DNA of 64,000 bases. Origin: Hugenholtzia roseola DSM 9546 (GTDB taxonomy: Bacteria; Bacteroidota; Bacteroidia; Cytophagales; Bernardetiaceae). Position 1 is the first letter of the stretch. The number at the start of each line of letters is the position of its first letter. Below the pieces are notes generated by a model. The model saw only the letters and a program-made list of their open reading frames with translations, had not been told where the DNA came from and did no database searches. Positions 26,992 to 37,200 of the stretch are shown here, in pieces. The stretch covers positions 112,212-176,211 of the forward strand of contig NZ_KE383878.1 of NCBI RefSeq assembly GCF_000422585.1. The letters are read 5' to 3'. Made by a program: the position numbers and the translations under genes.

Positions 26992-27327
26992 CTATTCCGA
27001 AAAAGGCAGACAAATAAAAAGTGCGCCCTGCCGCCATTCGAGCGGATACGTTTTGAGCGAGCGGCAGTGATGACCGCTTTTTTCCTCGCCTGTCTGCATA
27101 GAAAAGCGAAACTGATGCCAAGGGCAGATAATTTCGTCGGCTTCGTTGAGTTCGCCTTTGTGCAAGAAGGCGTTTTGATGGCTGCAAATATCGTCGAAGG
27201 CAAAAATACCCCTTTGAGTACGTGCCAAGCAGATGCGCAAATCGCCTGCCCGTATCAAAAGCATACTCTGTAAAGGCAACTTTTCAAATGCCACACTTTC
27301 CGACTCAAAAACTTGAAACCACATCAT
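26992..27327 (-). CDS. Rieske [2Fe-2S] ferredoxin-type protein
   Basis: A 111-residue soluble Rieske protein. The ligands C48-x-H50 (ICSHQNAF) and C68-x2-H71 (CPWHQFRF) with the usual spacing indicate a Rieske cluster; the final segments match the NirD/ferredoxin fold. Electron partners are not evident. It ends only 12 bp from the convergently transcribed queE gene and follows nfu on the minus strand. Confidence 0.9.
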   Translation of the reverse strand: MMWFQVFESESVAFEKLPLQSMLLIRAGDLRICLARTQRGIFAFDDICSHQNAFLHKGELNEADEIICPWHQFRFSMQTGEEKSGHHCRSLKTYPLEWRQGALFICLPFSE

Positions 27328-27383
27328 AAAACAGAAAAGCTAAAATAGGAAAGCTAAAACAGAAAATTACGGTACTTTCAAAA

Positions 27384-27411
27384 GTAGGGACAAAGCCAGC
27401 CTTGTCCCTAC
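27384..27411. repeat. Palindromic GTAGGGACAA hairpin
   Basis: Perfect 10-bp arms GTAGGGACAA and TTGTCCCTAC around loop AGCCAGCC, between nfu and the Rieske gene. A short T-run follows on the minus strand, so it may terminate nfu. The sequence resembles a widely dispersed GTAGGGACAAGGC palindrome in bacteria (recollection, not checked). Confidence 0.6.
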
Positions 27412-27452
27412 AAAATGTTTATGATTTTTAAGAAACCAGTCCGATTTATTTT

Positions 27453-28043
27453 CTAATTTTCCGCCACTACCTCTTTCACTTCGGGCATCATACGCTGAAA
27501 AAGGTTTTGGATTCCTGCCTTTAAAGTAATCATAGACGAAGGGCAACCGCTACAAGAGCCTTGCAGTCGTACCTTCAAAACCCCTGCGGCAGCATCAAAA
27601 TCAGAAAAAACAATCGCGCCGCCGTCCATTTCTACGGCAGGTTTGATATATTGGTCTAAAATGTCTTTAATGCGGCGAATAGTGGGGTCTTCCTGAATTT
27701 GTATCTCCATTTCGGGCATCTCCTCTATAAAGACAGGCTTTTGTGCCTCGAAGTATTCTTTCAAAAACTGACGTACCTGCGCCAAGACCTCTGTCCAGAC
27801 GGTGTCTGCGTCTTTGGTTAGGGTAATGAAGTTTTTGGCATAAAAAACACGCTTGACAAAGCCAAACTGCTCGAAGAGCGCGACCGCTAAGGGCGATTCT
27901 TCTGCTTGTGTCGGATTTTCGTAATCCTTAACCACATCTTCGGGAACGATAAAAAAGCTCAAAACGAACTTCAAAGAGTTGGGATTCGGATTTTCTTCTA
28001 CGTAAATATGCACGTAGGGCGATTGAGAAGTAGGTGCAGACAT
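27453..28043 (-). CDS. NifU-family iron-sulfur scaffold (Nfu)
   Basis: Fe-S cluster carrier, 196 aa. An Nfu_N domain (about 10-100) is joined to a NifU C-terminal domain (about 120-195) with C164-x2-C167 (GSCSGCPSSMITLKAGI), the cluster ligands, and DGGAIVFSDFD before them. This two-domain architecture is the standard Nfu of Bacteroidota. It precedes the Rieske protein in the same direction, suggesting joint iron-sulfur metabolism. Confidence 0.92.
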   Translation of the reverse strand: MSAPTSQSPYVHIYVEENPNPNSLKFVLSFFIVPEDVVKDYENPTQAEESPLAVALFEQFGFVKRVFYAKNFITLTKDADTVWTEVLAQVRQFLKEYFEAQKPVFIEEMPEMEIQIQEDPTIRRIKDILDQYIKPAVEMDGGAIVFSDFDAAAGVLKVRLQGSCSGCPSSMITLKAGIQNLFQRMMPEVKEVVAEN

Positions 28044-28073
28044 GTATTTTTACTAAATTTATGGCTTAAAACA

Positions 28074-29945
28074 TTAAAGACTTTTGAAATAATCGCGAAT
28101 GAGCTTGGCTTTGGCATTGCCTACCACTTGTGCAATTTCACCGTCGGCGGCTGCCTCCATCTTTTTGATAGACTTGAAATGTAGAAGCAATTTTTCAACG
28201 GTTTGTTTGCCAATACCTTTGATATTTTCCAAATCGTTTTGTAGTGCCTTTTTGCTGCGCGTTGCCCTTTGGAAGGTAATGGCAAAGCGGTGCGCTTCAT
28301 TGCGAAGGTGTTGAATAAGTTTGAGCGAGGGCGATTTTTTGTTGATATAAGTAGCAAAACTATCCTGTGGGAAGAAAATTTCCTCCATGCGCTTGGCAAT
28401 GCCAATGATAGGCACTTTGCCATAAACACCCAGCTCCTGCATGGCGCGTACCGCCGAACTAAGCTGCCCTTTGCCGCCATCTACGACGATAAGGTCGGGC
28501 AGGGGCTGTTTTTCCTCCAAAACGCGGCGATAACGGCGAGATACTACCTCGTACATGCTGGCAAAATCGTCTATGCCCTCTACGGTCTTGATGTGATACT
28601 TACGATAATTGCGCTTCGAGGGTTTGCCACCGATAAAACAAACCATCGAAGAAACCGTATCCGTACCCTGCAAATGCGAGTTATCGAAACATTCTATATG
28701 CAGTGGCAGGCGTGGCAGGCTCAAATCTTTTTGTAATTGTTCTAAAACTTTGTACTTATTCTCACTCTTTTCCTCCGTAAAGGTTAGTTTTTTGCGTATT
28801 TTTTCTTTTTTAAAGAAGGTAACATTTTTTAAAGAAAGGTCTAAAAGTCCCTTTAAGTCGCCAATTTTGGGCTGCACCACTTCTACTTCGGGCAAAGGCA
28901 ACTCTAAGGGCAAGTTACAAACAATTCTTCGCGCCGTACTTTTGAATTTCTGACGAAATTCTACTACAATCAGCGGCAAAATTTCAGTCGCATTTTCTTC
29001 TAATTTTTTCTTAAAAGATTCGTTTTGGGTATAAATAATACTGCCGTTTTCTATTCGCAAGTAGTTGATATAGAGGGTTGTATCATCTTCTTCGGCAGTA
29101 AAAACTTCGGTATCTGAAATATTCGGATTGGTAATCAATGATTTACTTTGATACTCGGTAAGTGCCTGCAATTTGAGTTTTTCCTGATGGGCTTGCTCAA
29201 ATTGCATCTTTTCGGCTGCCTGCTGCATGCGGCTTTTGAAATATTCTTTGGCAAGGCTGGTTTTGCCCTTCAAAATCAGGCGAATCTGCTCGATGTATTT
29301 TTCATACTCGGCTTCCGTTTCCAAGCCCTGACAAGCCCCTTTACAGTTTTTGATATGATATTCTAAACAAACTTTGTACTTTCCCGCTGCAATATTTTCA
29401 GGACTTAAATGAAAATAACAAGTTCGCAACGGATACAGTTGTTTGATAAGTTCGGTGAGTGCGTGCAGCGTTTTTCCATTTGTATAAGGACCGAAATGCT
29501 CGCCCTTCACCTTATCGGGCTGCCTTGTGGTAAAAACGCGCGGAAAAGGCTCATCACTAATGCAGAGGTAGGGATAAGTTTTGCCGTCTTTTAGCAAAAT
29601 GTTGTAGTGTGGCTGATGCGTCTTGATAAGATTGCTTTCCAGAAGCAGCGCATCTACTTCGGTATTGACCACCGTAATCTCCAAATCTACAATTTGTCGT
29701 ACTAATTGGCGCGTTTTCCTATCGTATTGATGCGATTTAGTGAAATAGCTACTCACCCTTTTTTTTAAGTTTTTCGCCTTTCCTACATAAATAATTTCAT
29801 TTTTTTCGTTAAAATATTTATAAATACCTGCCTCTTGCGGCAAATTTCGGACTTTTTCACGCAACTCTTGGCGCAGAGTCGTGAAATTTTTATGCCCTTC
29901 TTCTGTGTGATTTTCAAAATCGGCAGAGGGTTCTGTTTCAGCCAT
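28074..29945 (-). CDS. uvrC: UvrABC system protein C
   Basis: Dual-incision endonuclease of nucleotide excision repair, 623 aa. The N-terminal GIY-YIG domain (AGIYKYFNEKNEIIYVGKAKNLKKRV, about 38-65) makes the 3' incision. A UVR motif lies around residues 225-260 (TEYQSKSLI region). The RNase H-like nuclease core (LHIECFDNSHLQGTDTVSSMVCF, VVDGGKGQL) makes the 5' incision. The C-terminal helix-hairpin-helix pair (LENIKGIGKQTVEKLLLHF) binds DNA. Full-length. Confidence 0.96.
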   Translation of the reverse strand: MAETEPSADFENHTEEGHKNFTTLRQELREKVRNLPQEAGIYKYFNEKNEIIYVGKAKNLKKRVSSYFTKSHQYDRKTRQLVRQIVDLEITVVNTEVDALLLESNLIKTHQPHYNILLKDGKTYPYLCISDEPFPRVFTTRQPDKVKGEHFGPYTNGKTLHALTELIKQLYPLRTCYFHLSPENIAAGKYKVCLEYHIKNCKGACQGLETEAEYEKYIEQIRLILKGKTSLAKEYFKSRMQQAAEKMQFEQAHQEKLKLQALTEYQSKSLITNPNISDTEVFTAEEDDTTLYINYLRIENGSIIYTQNESFKKKLEENATEILPLIVVEFRQKFKSTARRIVCNLPLELPLPEVEVVQPKIGDLKGLLDLSLKNVTFFKKEKIRKKLTFTEEKSENKYKVLEQLQKDLSLPRLPLHIECFDNSHLQGTDTVSSMVCFIGGKPSKRNYRKYHIKTVEGIDDFASMYEVVSRRYRRVLEEKQPLPDLIVVDGGKGQLSSAVRAMQELGVYGKVPIIGIAKRMEEIFFPQDSFATYINKKSPSLKLIQHLRNEAHRFAITFQRATRSKKALQNDLENIKGIGKQTVEKLLLHFKSIKKMEAAADGEIAQVVGNAKAKLIRDYFKSL

Positions 29946-29980
29946 AATTTTTTATTTCAATTTTTATGATACTATTTTGA

Positions 29981-30688
29981 CTATTTATCCAAACAAGGGG
30001 TATAGAAAAGACGGCGGCTTTCCATCTCAAAGGCGCAGAGAAAACCAATTTCCTGATGACAAAGTTGGTGATATTTCTCCAAATTTACATACACACAGCC
30101 ATTATCAAGCGGAATTTGTGGCTCTTGGTCTTCAATAGCCGCTTTTATTTGTTCCAAGCCATGCACAGAATGTCCGAATAAGACAGTTTTATTATTTGTT
30201 TTGCTTAAATCATTTTTAAAATTTCTATTCCAAAAGAGTGCCTTTTTGTTGTCATAAAGCGTTTCGCCTTTCAAATCAAGCCCCGCATGCACCAAAATAT
30301 AAGACTCCAACTCTACATAAGGCAAAAGCGATTGAAAATAACTTTCGTATTTTGGCAAAAAATTAAAATCTTTATCAAAAAATGCTTCCAAATAATTTTT
30401 TTTCAGCCAATAGCGCAAACGTTTTTCTGCGCCAATTTCTTCGTTTTTTGCTTGCGCCAAATTTTCTAAAAGCATCTCCTCATGGTTGCCCATTAGGGTT
30501 ATGATTTGATACCCTGCCTGCCTTTTTTCCAAAATCCAATCCAGAGCCAGCACCACATTTTTGCCTCTATCTATGACATCGCCCAACAAATAAACGCTAT
30601 CTTGTGGCGTAATTTCCAACACATTTTCAACCAAATGAATCAGCGTTTTGCCACAACCATGCACATCGCCTATTGCAAATTTTCTCAT
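29981..30688 (-). CDS. PPP-family metallophosphoesterase
   Basis: A 235-residue serine/threonine-phosphatase-like enzyme. The signature motifs GDVHG (7-11), GDVIDRG (36-42), GNHE (67-70) and a late HAGLD/FGHSVHG pair mark the two-metal active site. Substrate is unknown; relatives hydrolyse protein phosphates or diadenosine tetraphosphate. It lies 20 bp from the restriction-modification methyltransferase on the same strand, probably by chance. Confidence 0.88.
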   Translation of the reverse strand: MRKFAIGDVHGCGKTLIHLVENVLEITPQDSVYLLGDVIDRGKNVVLALDWILEKRQAGYQIITLMGNHEEMLLENLAQAKNEEIGAEKRLRYWLKKNYLEAFFDKDFNFLPKYESYFQSLLPYVELESYILVHAGLDLKGETLYDNKKALFWNRNFKNDLSKTNNKTVLFGHSVHGLEQIKAAIEDQEPQIPLDNGCVYVNLEKYHQLCHQEIGFLCAFEMESRRLFYTPCLDK

Positions 30689-30708
30689 TGTTTTTGTTTT
30701 TAAAGTTT

Positions 30709-31863
30709 TTAAAAAAGTGTTGTTTTAGCTATATCTTCTTGAAAAAAAGAAGGCAATAACGTGTTTTCCAAACTCTTCTGTGAAAACAAATAACGCCCAT
30801 CACACACAAAGCCCAATTCTTCCCAATTAACCTGATTCAACTTTTCACAAAGTAGAGCCTCGTCAAGGGTCTGATTTTTAGGAAAAATTGCCAATATAGA
30901 ACCATCATAATTTAAGCACTCGTTTAAAAAAAAAGGCGATTGATGACGCGTTTTAGCATTTACGTATATTCTTTTTTCGGTACTCTGGTAATGATTTCTG
31001 CCCCACTGCCACCAATTTGTTTCATCAAACGTTTTTATTTTTCGTGCTAATAGTTGTTCTTTATATTGTATTAAATGCGAATGTGGTTGATTAAATATCA
31101 TTTTTCGTAGCTCCCCTGTTTTAAACGTTTTGGAACAGACAAAGGCTTCATTCCCATACGTTTCGTGCGTAAAAAGTTCATCATGACCGCTTACCGCTCC
31201 TACTTTTACAAAAAATACGTCACTAAACTTAATAGAATAGTTATTATTTGTAAAAAGTAACTGTCCATTAGAAAACAAAAATGTTTTGTTTATATTACTT
31301 TTTCTACTAAAATTCCCTTTCTCGAATCGCCAAATTAAACAGTTGGGAGCAAATCCTTCAAATACTTTTTTATCACCTAAGTCTATTATATCTGTAATTG
31401 TGCCATTTTTAAAAATAAAATTATTTAGTTTAATACTTGAAGTAGCTTTTAAAAAATCGCGCGGAGTTATAAAAATAAGTTCGCCTCCTTCTTTTAGATG
31501 ATGAATAGACTTCTCTATAAAAAAAAGATAGAGATTGCTTCTTTCATCGAAAAGCTCACTTTTTAACTTTTTCTTTGTATCTTCTCGAATACTTTGATAA
31601 CGAACATACGGAGGATTTCCAATAATAGTATCAAATTTTTCTTCAATATCGTAATCAAAAAAATCTATATTGATGGCATTAGGTACAAATGCAGCCTGTT
31701 TGGGGTCTATTTCTATGGCTACACAGTTGGGTATTTGCTTGGCAAACGCCCCATCTCCACAAGAAGGCTCTAATACACGTCCTTGATTTCGCCTAAGTTG
31801 TAACATCTCCGCCACAATATGAATAGGTGTAAAAACCTGTCCAAGTTGTTCTACATTATACAT
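30709..31863 (-). CDS. Type II N6-adenine DNA methyltransferase
   Basis: Protective methylase of a restriction-modification pair, 384 aa. Motif order fits the gamma class (M.TaqI-like): X-like GQVFTP (8-13), SAM-binding LEPSCGDGAF (31-40), acidic EID (51-53) and the catalytic NPPY (83-86). The C-terminal half is the target-recognition domain. The gene overlaps the upstream restriction gene by 8 bp (ATG at 31863, upstream stop at 31856), implying translational coupling. AT-rich relative to its housekeeping neighbours. Confidence 0.9.
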   Translation of the reverse strand: MYNVEQLGQVFTPIHIVAEMLQLRRNQGRVLEPSCGDGAFAKQIPNCVAIEIDPKQAAFVPNAINIDFFDYDIEEKFDTIIGNPPYVRYQSIREDTKKKLKSELFDERSNLYLFFIEKSIHHLKEGGELIFITPRDFLKATSSIKLNNFIFKNGTITDIIDLGDKKVFEGFAPNCLIWRFEKGNFSRKSNINKTFLFSNGQLLFTNNNYSIKFSDVFFVKVGAVSGHDELFTHETYGNEAFVCSKTFKTGELRKMIFNQPHSHLIQYKEQLLARKIKTFDETNWWQWGRNHYQSTEKRIYVNAKTRHQSPFFLNECLNYDGSILAIFPKNQTLDEALLCEKLNQVNWEELGFVCDGRYLFSQKSLENTLLPSFFQEDIAKTTLF

Positions 31864-32473
31864 ATTCTTCGAAATGAATTTTAAAATCTTCGTATATCTG
31901 CGCCCTTAGCGCAATAGACCTGCCAAAGTTACGAAGAATAAAGGATTTTGCCTCCTTAAAGTTTCGATTTTGAAATATTCTATTATCTTGCCATTTGCAT
32001 TGGAAGGGTAAATTATTTCCGTTGGGCTGTAAAATCTGAAGCCCCTTTAAACTATTACAAAAAACATCTTTTTTATTATCTTTATTTATTACTAAAAAAT
32101 AGTAGTCTTTATTATTTTCTTTTAAGTTGTTTTTTAATTTCTCAAAATATTGAGCGTACTTAATCTCATTTTGAAAATCGGGAATCAGACCTGTCAGGGC
32201 ATAGTAAATACCCAATTTGCAATTTAAGTTATCAGCATGGGTTGTGTCCGTAATTTTAATATTGATTGGGAAAAAGCTGCCTGCTTCTTCAACCGCAAAA
32301 TCATACCAAGCCCTACTTCGCGGTATCTGAATTTTAAACGCTTGTTCTATTACTGCCAAGACTTCTCCCTCATTGATGGAAGCATTTATACGTCCGTCAT
32401 CATGAGCAGCAGAAAGCTGCATTTCTTGTGCAATAAGATAGTCTTTAATTTGAGTTATTATTTTTGGTATCAT
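31856..32473 (-). CDS. Predicted type II restriction endonuclease
   Basis: A 205-residue protein directly upstream of, and overlapping, a type II methyltransferase. It has a PD-(D/E)xK-like core with D58 (AWYDFAV) followed twelve residues later by N71-I-K73 (PINIKIT), and E36 or E43 upstream, the arrangement of EcoRV-like enzymes. I do not recognise the specificity. It shares the AT-rich composition and direction of the methylase, and the pair is bounded by a terminator on its upstream side. Confidence 0.8.
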   Translation of the reverse strand: MIPKIITQIKDYLIAQEMQLSAAHDDGRINASINEGEVLAVIEQAFKIQIPRSRAWYDFAVEEAGSFFPINIKITDTTHADNLNCKLGIYYALTGLIPDFQNEIKYAQYFEKLKNNLKENNKDYYFLVINKDNKKDVFCNSLKGLQILQPNGNNLPFQCKWQDNRIFQNRNFKEAKSFILRNFGRSIALRAQIYEDFKIHFEEYV

Positions 32474-32486
32474 ATTATTGATTATT

Positions 32487-32523
32487 AAAAAAGCCTATGC
32501 TTCTACACATAGGCTCTTTTTTG
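32487..32523. terminator. Intrinsic terminator after the SurA-like gene
   Basis: AGCCTATG (32492-32499) pairs with CATAGGCT (32508-32515). An A-run precedes and a T-run follows, so it is symmetrical. On the minus strand it ends the SurA-like gene just upstream of the restriction gene. Confidence 0.85.
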
Positions 32524-32526
32524 TGC

Positions 32527-33870
32527 CTACAACCCCTGCAAAATACCACAATAATCGTATTCGGGCGCGATGTCGATGTAAATCTCTTTGATGGCATCTA
32601 AAAACCAATCGTTGAGTACCTGATTGCGCTTATCCGAAAGAGCAGCTTGCTGGATTTTTTCATAATCTTGCTCCAAATTAGCAACATGTGGTTCAATTTT
32701 ATTTTTAAAATAAAGGATACGAATGGCATCTTTGCCGTCACCAGTACGAAAACGCAACGGCGGACTAACCTCTCCTACTTTCATTTTATCTACCACCTGA
32801 AAGGCTGTAAAATCCATTTCCTCTGCCAAAAGTTTGGTGCTGCCTGTGTTCGGATTAGCAATCATGGCAGAATTAGCGCGTGAGCCTTTGTCGTCGGTGT
32901 GTTTGACGGCAATCTTCTGAAAATCAGCAGGATTTTCTATTATCACCTGACGCAGGCTATCCATCAGCAGTTCGGTAGTTTTGATGTCCTCTTCGCTGGG
33001 CTTAGGGCGCATCAGGATATGGCGAGTGCGATACAAATTTCCTCTTCTTTCTAATAATTGTATCAAATGATAGCCAAATTGTGATTCAATCGGCTCTGAA
33101 ATAGCACCCGCTTCTAAGGCAAAAGAAGCCGCCTCATATTCAGGCACTAATTCCCCTCTATCGTGAAAACCCAAGTCGCCACCTTTCGAAGCCGAGCCTA
33201 AGTCTTCCGAATGAAGCGTCGCCAAAGATGCAAAATCGGCTTCACCTGCTTCTACTTGCCTTTTAAAACTAAGAAGTTGCTCCCTAACGCGCTCTTTTTC
33301 AGCCTTGTTTGCAATCGGATTTTTAATCAGCACGCCTACCTCGTATTCAGCAGGAAAAAGTGGAATACTATCTTTGGGAATGTTTTTGAAAAACTTGCGC
33401 ACCTCCGAAGGCGTAACCTTCAAATCTTTGGTTACTTCGCTGCGCATCTTTTGAACCGTCATCTGTTCGCGAATCGGCTCACGCAATTCCTCTGCAATTT
33501 GCTCCAAACTTTTGCCCAAATATTGCGCAATTTTATCGGGGTCGCCGCCATAAGTTTCTACCATATAGCGCAAACGCTGGTCTAATTCGCGGTCTATTGC
33601 GTTTTCTTCCACCAAAACCGAGTCTATTTCGGCTTTCGCTACCAAAACTTTATTGATTATCATTTCACGAAAAATGCCGCAACGCGCATCACCGGGCAAC
33701 TTGTCGCCACTTTGCAAAAAGCTTTGATAAGCTAACTCTAAATCTGATTTGAGAATGATATAATCATCTACCTTTGCAATAATTTTATCGGCTACTATAT
33801 CTTGTGCTTTCGCTGAAAATCCCATCACCCAAAGCAAAGGGAGTAATAAAAGGCTAATCTTTTTTTTCAT
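32527..33870 (-). CDS. SurA-like periplasmic peptidyl-prolyl isomerase
   Basis: Periplasmic chaperone/PPIase for outer-membrane proteins, 447 aa from the ATG at 33870. The signal peptide (KKKISLLLLPLLWVMGFSAKAQ) is clear from there. An N-terminal SurA-type helical region (about 25-165) precedes a first parvulin domain with GDLGFHDRGELVPEYEAASFAL and FGYHLIQLLERRG, and then a second, more divergent one (RTRHILMRPKPSEED, HTDDKGSRANSAM). SurA is the best family assignment, though a PpiC/PrsA-like chaperone cannot be excluded. Confidence 0.85.
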   Translation of the reverse strand: MKKKISLLLLPLLWVMGFSAKAQDIVADKIIAKVDDYIILKSDLELAYQSFLQSGDKLPGDARCGIFREMIINKVLVAKAEIDSVLVEENAIDRELDQRLRYMVETYGGDPDKIAQYLGKSLEQIAEELREPIREQMTVQKMRSEVTKDLKVTPSEVRKFFKNIPKDSIPLFPAEYEVGVLIKNPIANKAEKERVREQLLSFKRQVEAGEADFASLATLHSEDLGSASKGGDLGFHDRGELVPEYEAASFALEAGAISEPIESQFGYHLIQLLERRGNLYRTRHILMRPKPSEEDIKTTELLMDSLRQVIIENPADFQKIAVKHTDDKGSRANSAMIANPNTGSTKLLAEEMDFTAFQVVDKMKVGEVSPPLRFRTGDGKDAIRILYFKNKIEPHVANLEQDYEKIQQAALSDKRNQVLNDWFLDAIKEIYIDIAPEYDYCGILQGL

Positions 33871-34226
33871 TTTGATTTTAATAAAACTATAAAAAACAAC
33901 GTTTTTACGAAATCGTGCGCTTTCCCAAACGCAACTTCTTTCAAGACGCTGCAAAACACTGAAAAGCAACACAAAACAAGCATTTTTTTTTGAGAATGGC
34001 AATTCTGCGCCTCCGCTTTGCCGCCGTCAGCCCCTTTTTTCGCTTCATTGGTCTATTTTATTTGCCTTCTCTCCTTTCATTTGCGTATAAAGGCTTGCAG
34101 CCTCTCGCTAAATTCGCTATCTTTCGCTGCCTTTCACAAGAAAAAAATCGGCAAAAATGAAATTGCTTGCTTTTTTTGTGTTTTTTTTATCCTTTTACGA
34201 ATACTTTACTTTGATTTTTTATTTGC
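33871..34226. other. Divergent intergenic region between the SurA-like and DUF445 genes
   Basis: 356 bp containing T-rich and A-rich tracts. No consensus-spaced promoter, terminator or small gene could be supported. Confidence 0.5.
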
Positions 34227-37200
34227 ATGGTAGGATTAGATTTCATCGCCAAAACCCTCACAGGTGCAGTAGTGGGCTACGTTACAAACGATTGGGCAAT
34301 CGATATGCTCTTTCGCAAACGATTGGGCATGGGCGGCATTTTCCTCAAAACCCATCAGGAATTTGCACGCAATATTAGCCTTGTTGTAGAGCGCGATATT
34401 ATCAACCACCACACGCTTTTGAGCGAACTGCAAGGCGCGGAATTTGAAAAAAACATAGAAGCCACCATCAGCCACCTTTTTGATAGCTCCCTAAAAGAAG
34501 CTCTGCCCAAAGGCGAAAATCGCATCAAAAACATTCCAAAATTAGCAGATTTAGAAAAAAACATACATCTCTATTTAGATACCCAAATCCCGACCTTACT
34601 CTATCCTGCCCTACAAGATTGGAGTGATTCCCTTACACTTTCTCAAATCTTGCCAAAGGAGCAGGCACAAGTATTGGTAGAAAAAGTATTAAAAGACACA
34701 ATAGAAACGATACAAAAGGAACAAGATATTTTTAAAATTGTAGAAAGAATTGCAGAAACGGTTACGCAAAATAGTCCCGAAACATTTTTAGGAAAAGAAG
34801 GGCAGGACTATATTTATGAAAAAACAGAACTAATTTTCAAAGACTTAGCTACCATCTTGGCGCAAGAAGATGCACAACTGCTTCAACCCTTTATCACAGA
34901 AATTCAGCAACTCTTTCAGGTAGAAATAGGTTTGGAGGCAGCCGCCCAAAAACTCGTAGAAAAAAACATCATTCAAGTTTTGGGTAAAAATAATGCCGCC
35001 CAAGCGATTGAAGCCCTTGTCAAGCAACTGCATAAAATTGTAGATTCAGAAGAAGGGGAGCGCATTTTTTATACGTTTGCCGATTTTTTCATACATACCT
35101 TAGAAAAAGAAGAAAAAACGATATTTGAACTTCTCACCCCCGAAGTACGCGCCAACTTAGTAGAGTTTTTCAAAAAGCAGTTTCCCCCCATTTTGGTCAA
35201 AGTAATTGGCTGGGTGTATAGCCGTCAGAATGAAATTGAAAAATTAGTTGATGAAACTTTCACAAAGAATGTAGAGTCAGGGTTTAAAAATTGGTTGGTC
35301 AAAACTTTTGTCGGCAGCGTGAGCCAGTCGGCAGATGTAGTAAGCAAAATCATTCAAATTATAGAAGAATACCGTCGCCGCCCCGAAGAAGTCGCCTTAG
35401 AACTAACCACGTTGGTCATCGATTTTTTGGAGAGCAAGACCGTAGGCGAAATGGTGAGAGGGCTTAAAGGCGAACAAACTACTCAAATTTTTGGCAATAT
35501 TTTACGAAAAAACATTTCAGAAAGTCTTGAAAAGTTAATCCCTGATGATTTTCTTCATATTTTTGTTCAAAAACCGATTTCTGAATTTGTCAGTGCCGAC
35601 AAATTAGCTACTTTTCTCAAAAACAACCTTTCTCAATTTATAGACAATTTTAAGGCGCAACAGCTTTATTCGCCTGCATTTCTGAATTGGGTATTACAAA
35701 ATACAGATAAAATAATAGAGCTATATTGGACTTCACCCATAAAAAATTGGCTTGAAAAGCAAACTATTGTTAATTTTTGGCAAAGCAATGAGCAGGCAGC
35801 TTTCGCTTTCTTTGATGATAAAATTAAAAATTGGAGCAGCATAATCGTAACTAAATTATATGAAAATCAGGAAGGAAAGCCGCTTATGAGCCAACTTTCC
35901 TACACACAAAAACAGGATATTTTACAGACATTAAGTCAGAAATTGCAAGAAGAAATTAGTCTTTTTCTGAATCAGCATCAGGAGCGCGAACTCGATTCTT
36001 ACCTACAACAGACGCAAAAATTCCCCAACTTTGAGAAACGCCTTAGCAAAATTATCCACAAACTTCTACTCGACAATTTAGAAACCCTTTTAGAAAATCG
36101 GATTTCAGAGTTGGTCTATGGCAATTTAGAGCGTTTAGCACCTACCCAAATCCGCGACATGGTGGAAAAGTTTATGGGAAAAGAGTTAAAACCTATTACT
36201 ATTTTAGGTGCATTTTGGGGTGGAATTGCAGGAGGCGCGTTGGCTGCTGTCCCTTCTTTTGAGGGCAACTTGGCACTGACCTATGGCGTACCTGCGGTCA
36301 GTTATGGCGTTACGGGTTGGGCTACAAATTGGTTAGCTTTAAAAATGATTTTTCGCCCCTATGAAAAGAAAAAAATACCATTCACCCCCTTTTATTTGCC
36401 CTTTACGCCCGGCGTAGCGGTGCGAAATCAACCTCGTTTTGCCCAAAACATGAGTAAATTTGTGGGCGACAAACTCATCAACGAAGAAGGATTAAAAGAG
36501 GCATTTAGTCAGAATAAAAAACTTTTTAAACATACAATCATTGAAACCATTACGCAAAATGATTATGCAAGTATCGCTACTTATTTAGAAAAAAATAATA
36601 GCAAACTTGCCCAGCAAGGCGCAGTACAATTACAAGACTATTTACAAAATAAAAAGGAAATATTGATACAAAATGGAGCGCAGTGGCTTTCACAAGGCAG
36701 CGTAAAGGTGGTAGAAAAGTTTTATCAAGATAGCCTGCAATCTCTACCTCAAAAAGGGAGCGCAGGTAGTTCTTCGGAAGAAAAAAATGCCATCAAAGAA
36801 GTTCGCGCTTTCTTGCATCAATACCTAACAAGCTATCTTGTCATTTATCAGAAAAAAATTCCTGCTCAAATTCAAGATTTTCTTGCACCAGATACGCTTT
36901 TAAGTGAAAAAATCCCTGTTTTCTTACAAGAAAAATTAAGTGCTATCGGCTTGAAAAAAGTATTAGCCCTACTTGAAAAAAACATACAAAATCCAGATGC
37001 TATTATACAAAAGCTAAGTATTTTGCTTGAAAAAGAAATCTTTAAAAAGACCGAAAACAAAAGTTTGAGCCACTATCTCACAGAAAGCCAAGCCTTAGCC
37101 GCCCAAGAGAGATTAAGTGAATATCTTACTTCTCAACTTAAAATTTCAGAAAATAAAGAAAAAATTGTATCTTTTATCGATAAAAAAATCTCACAAGAAC

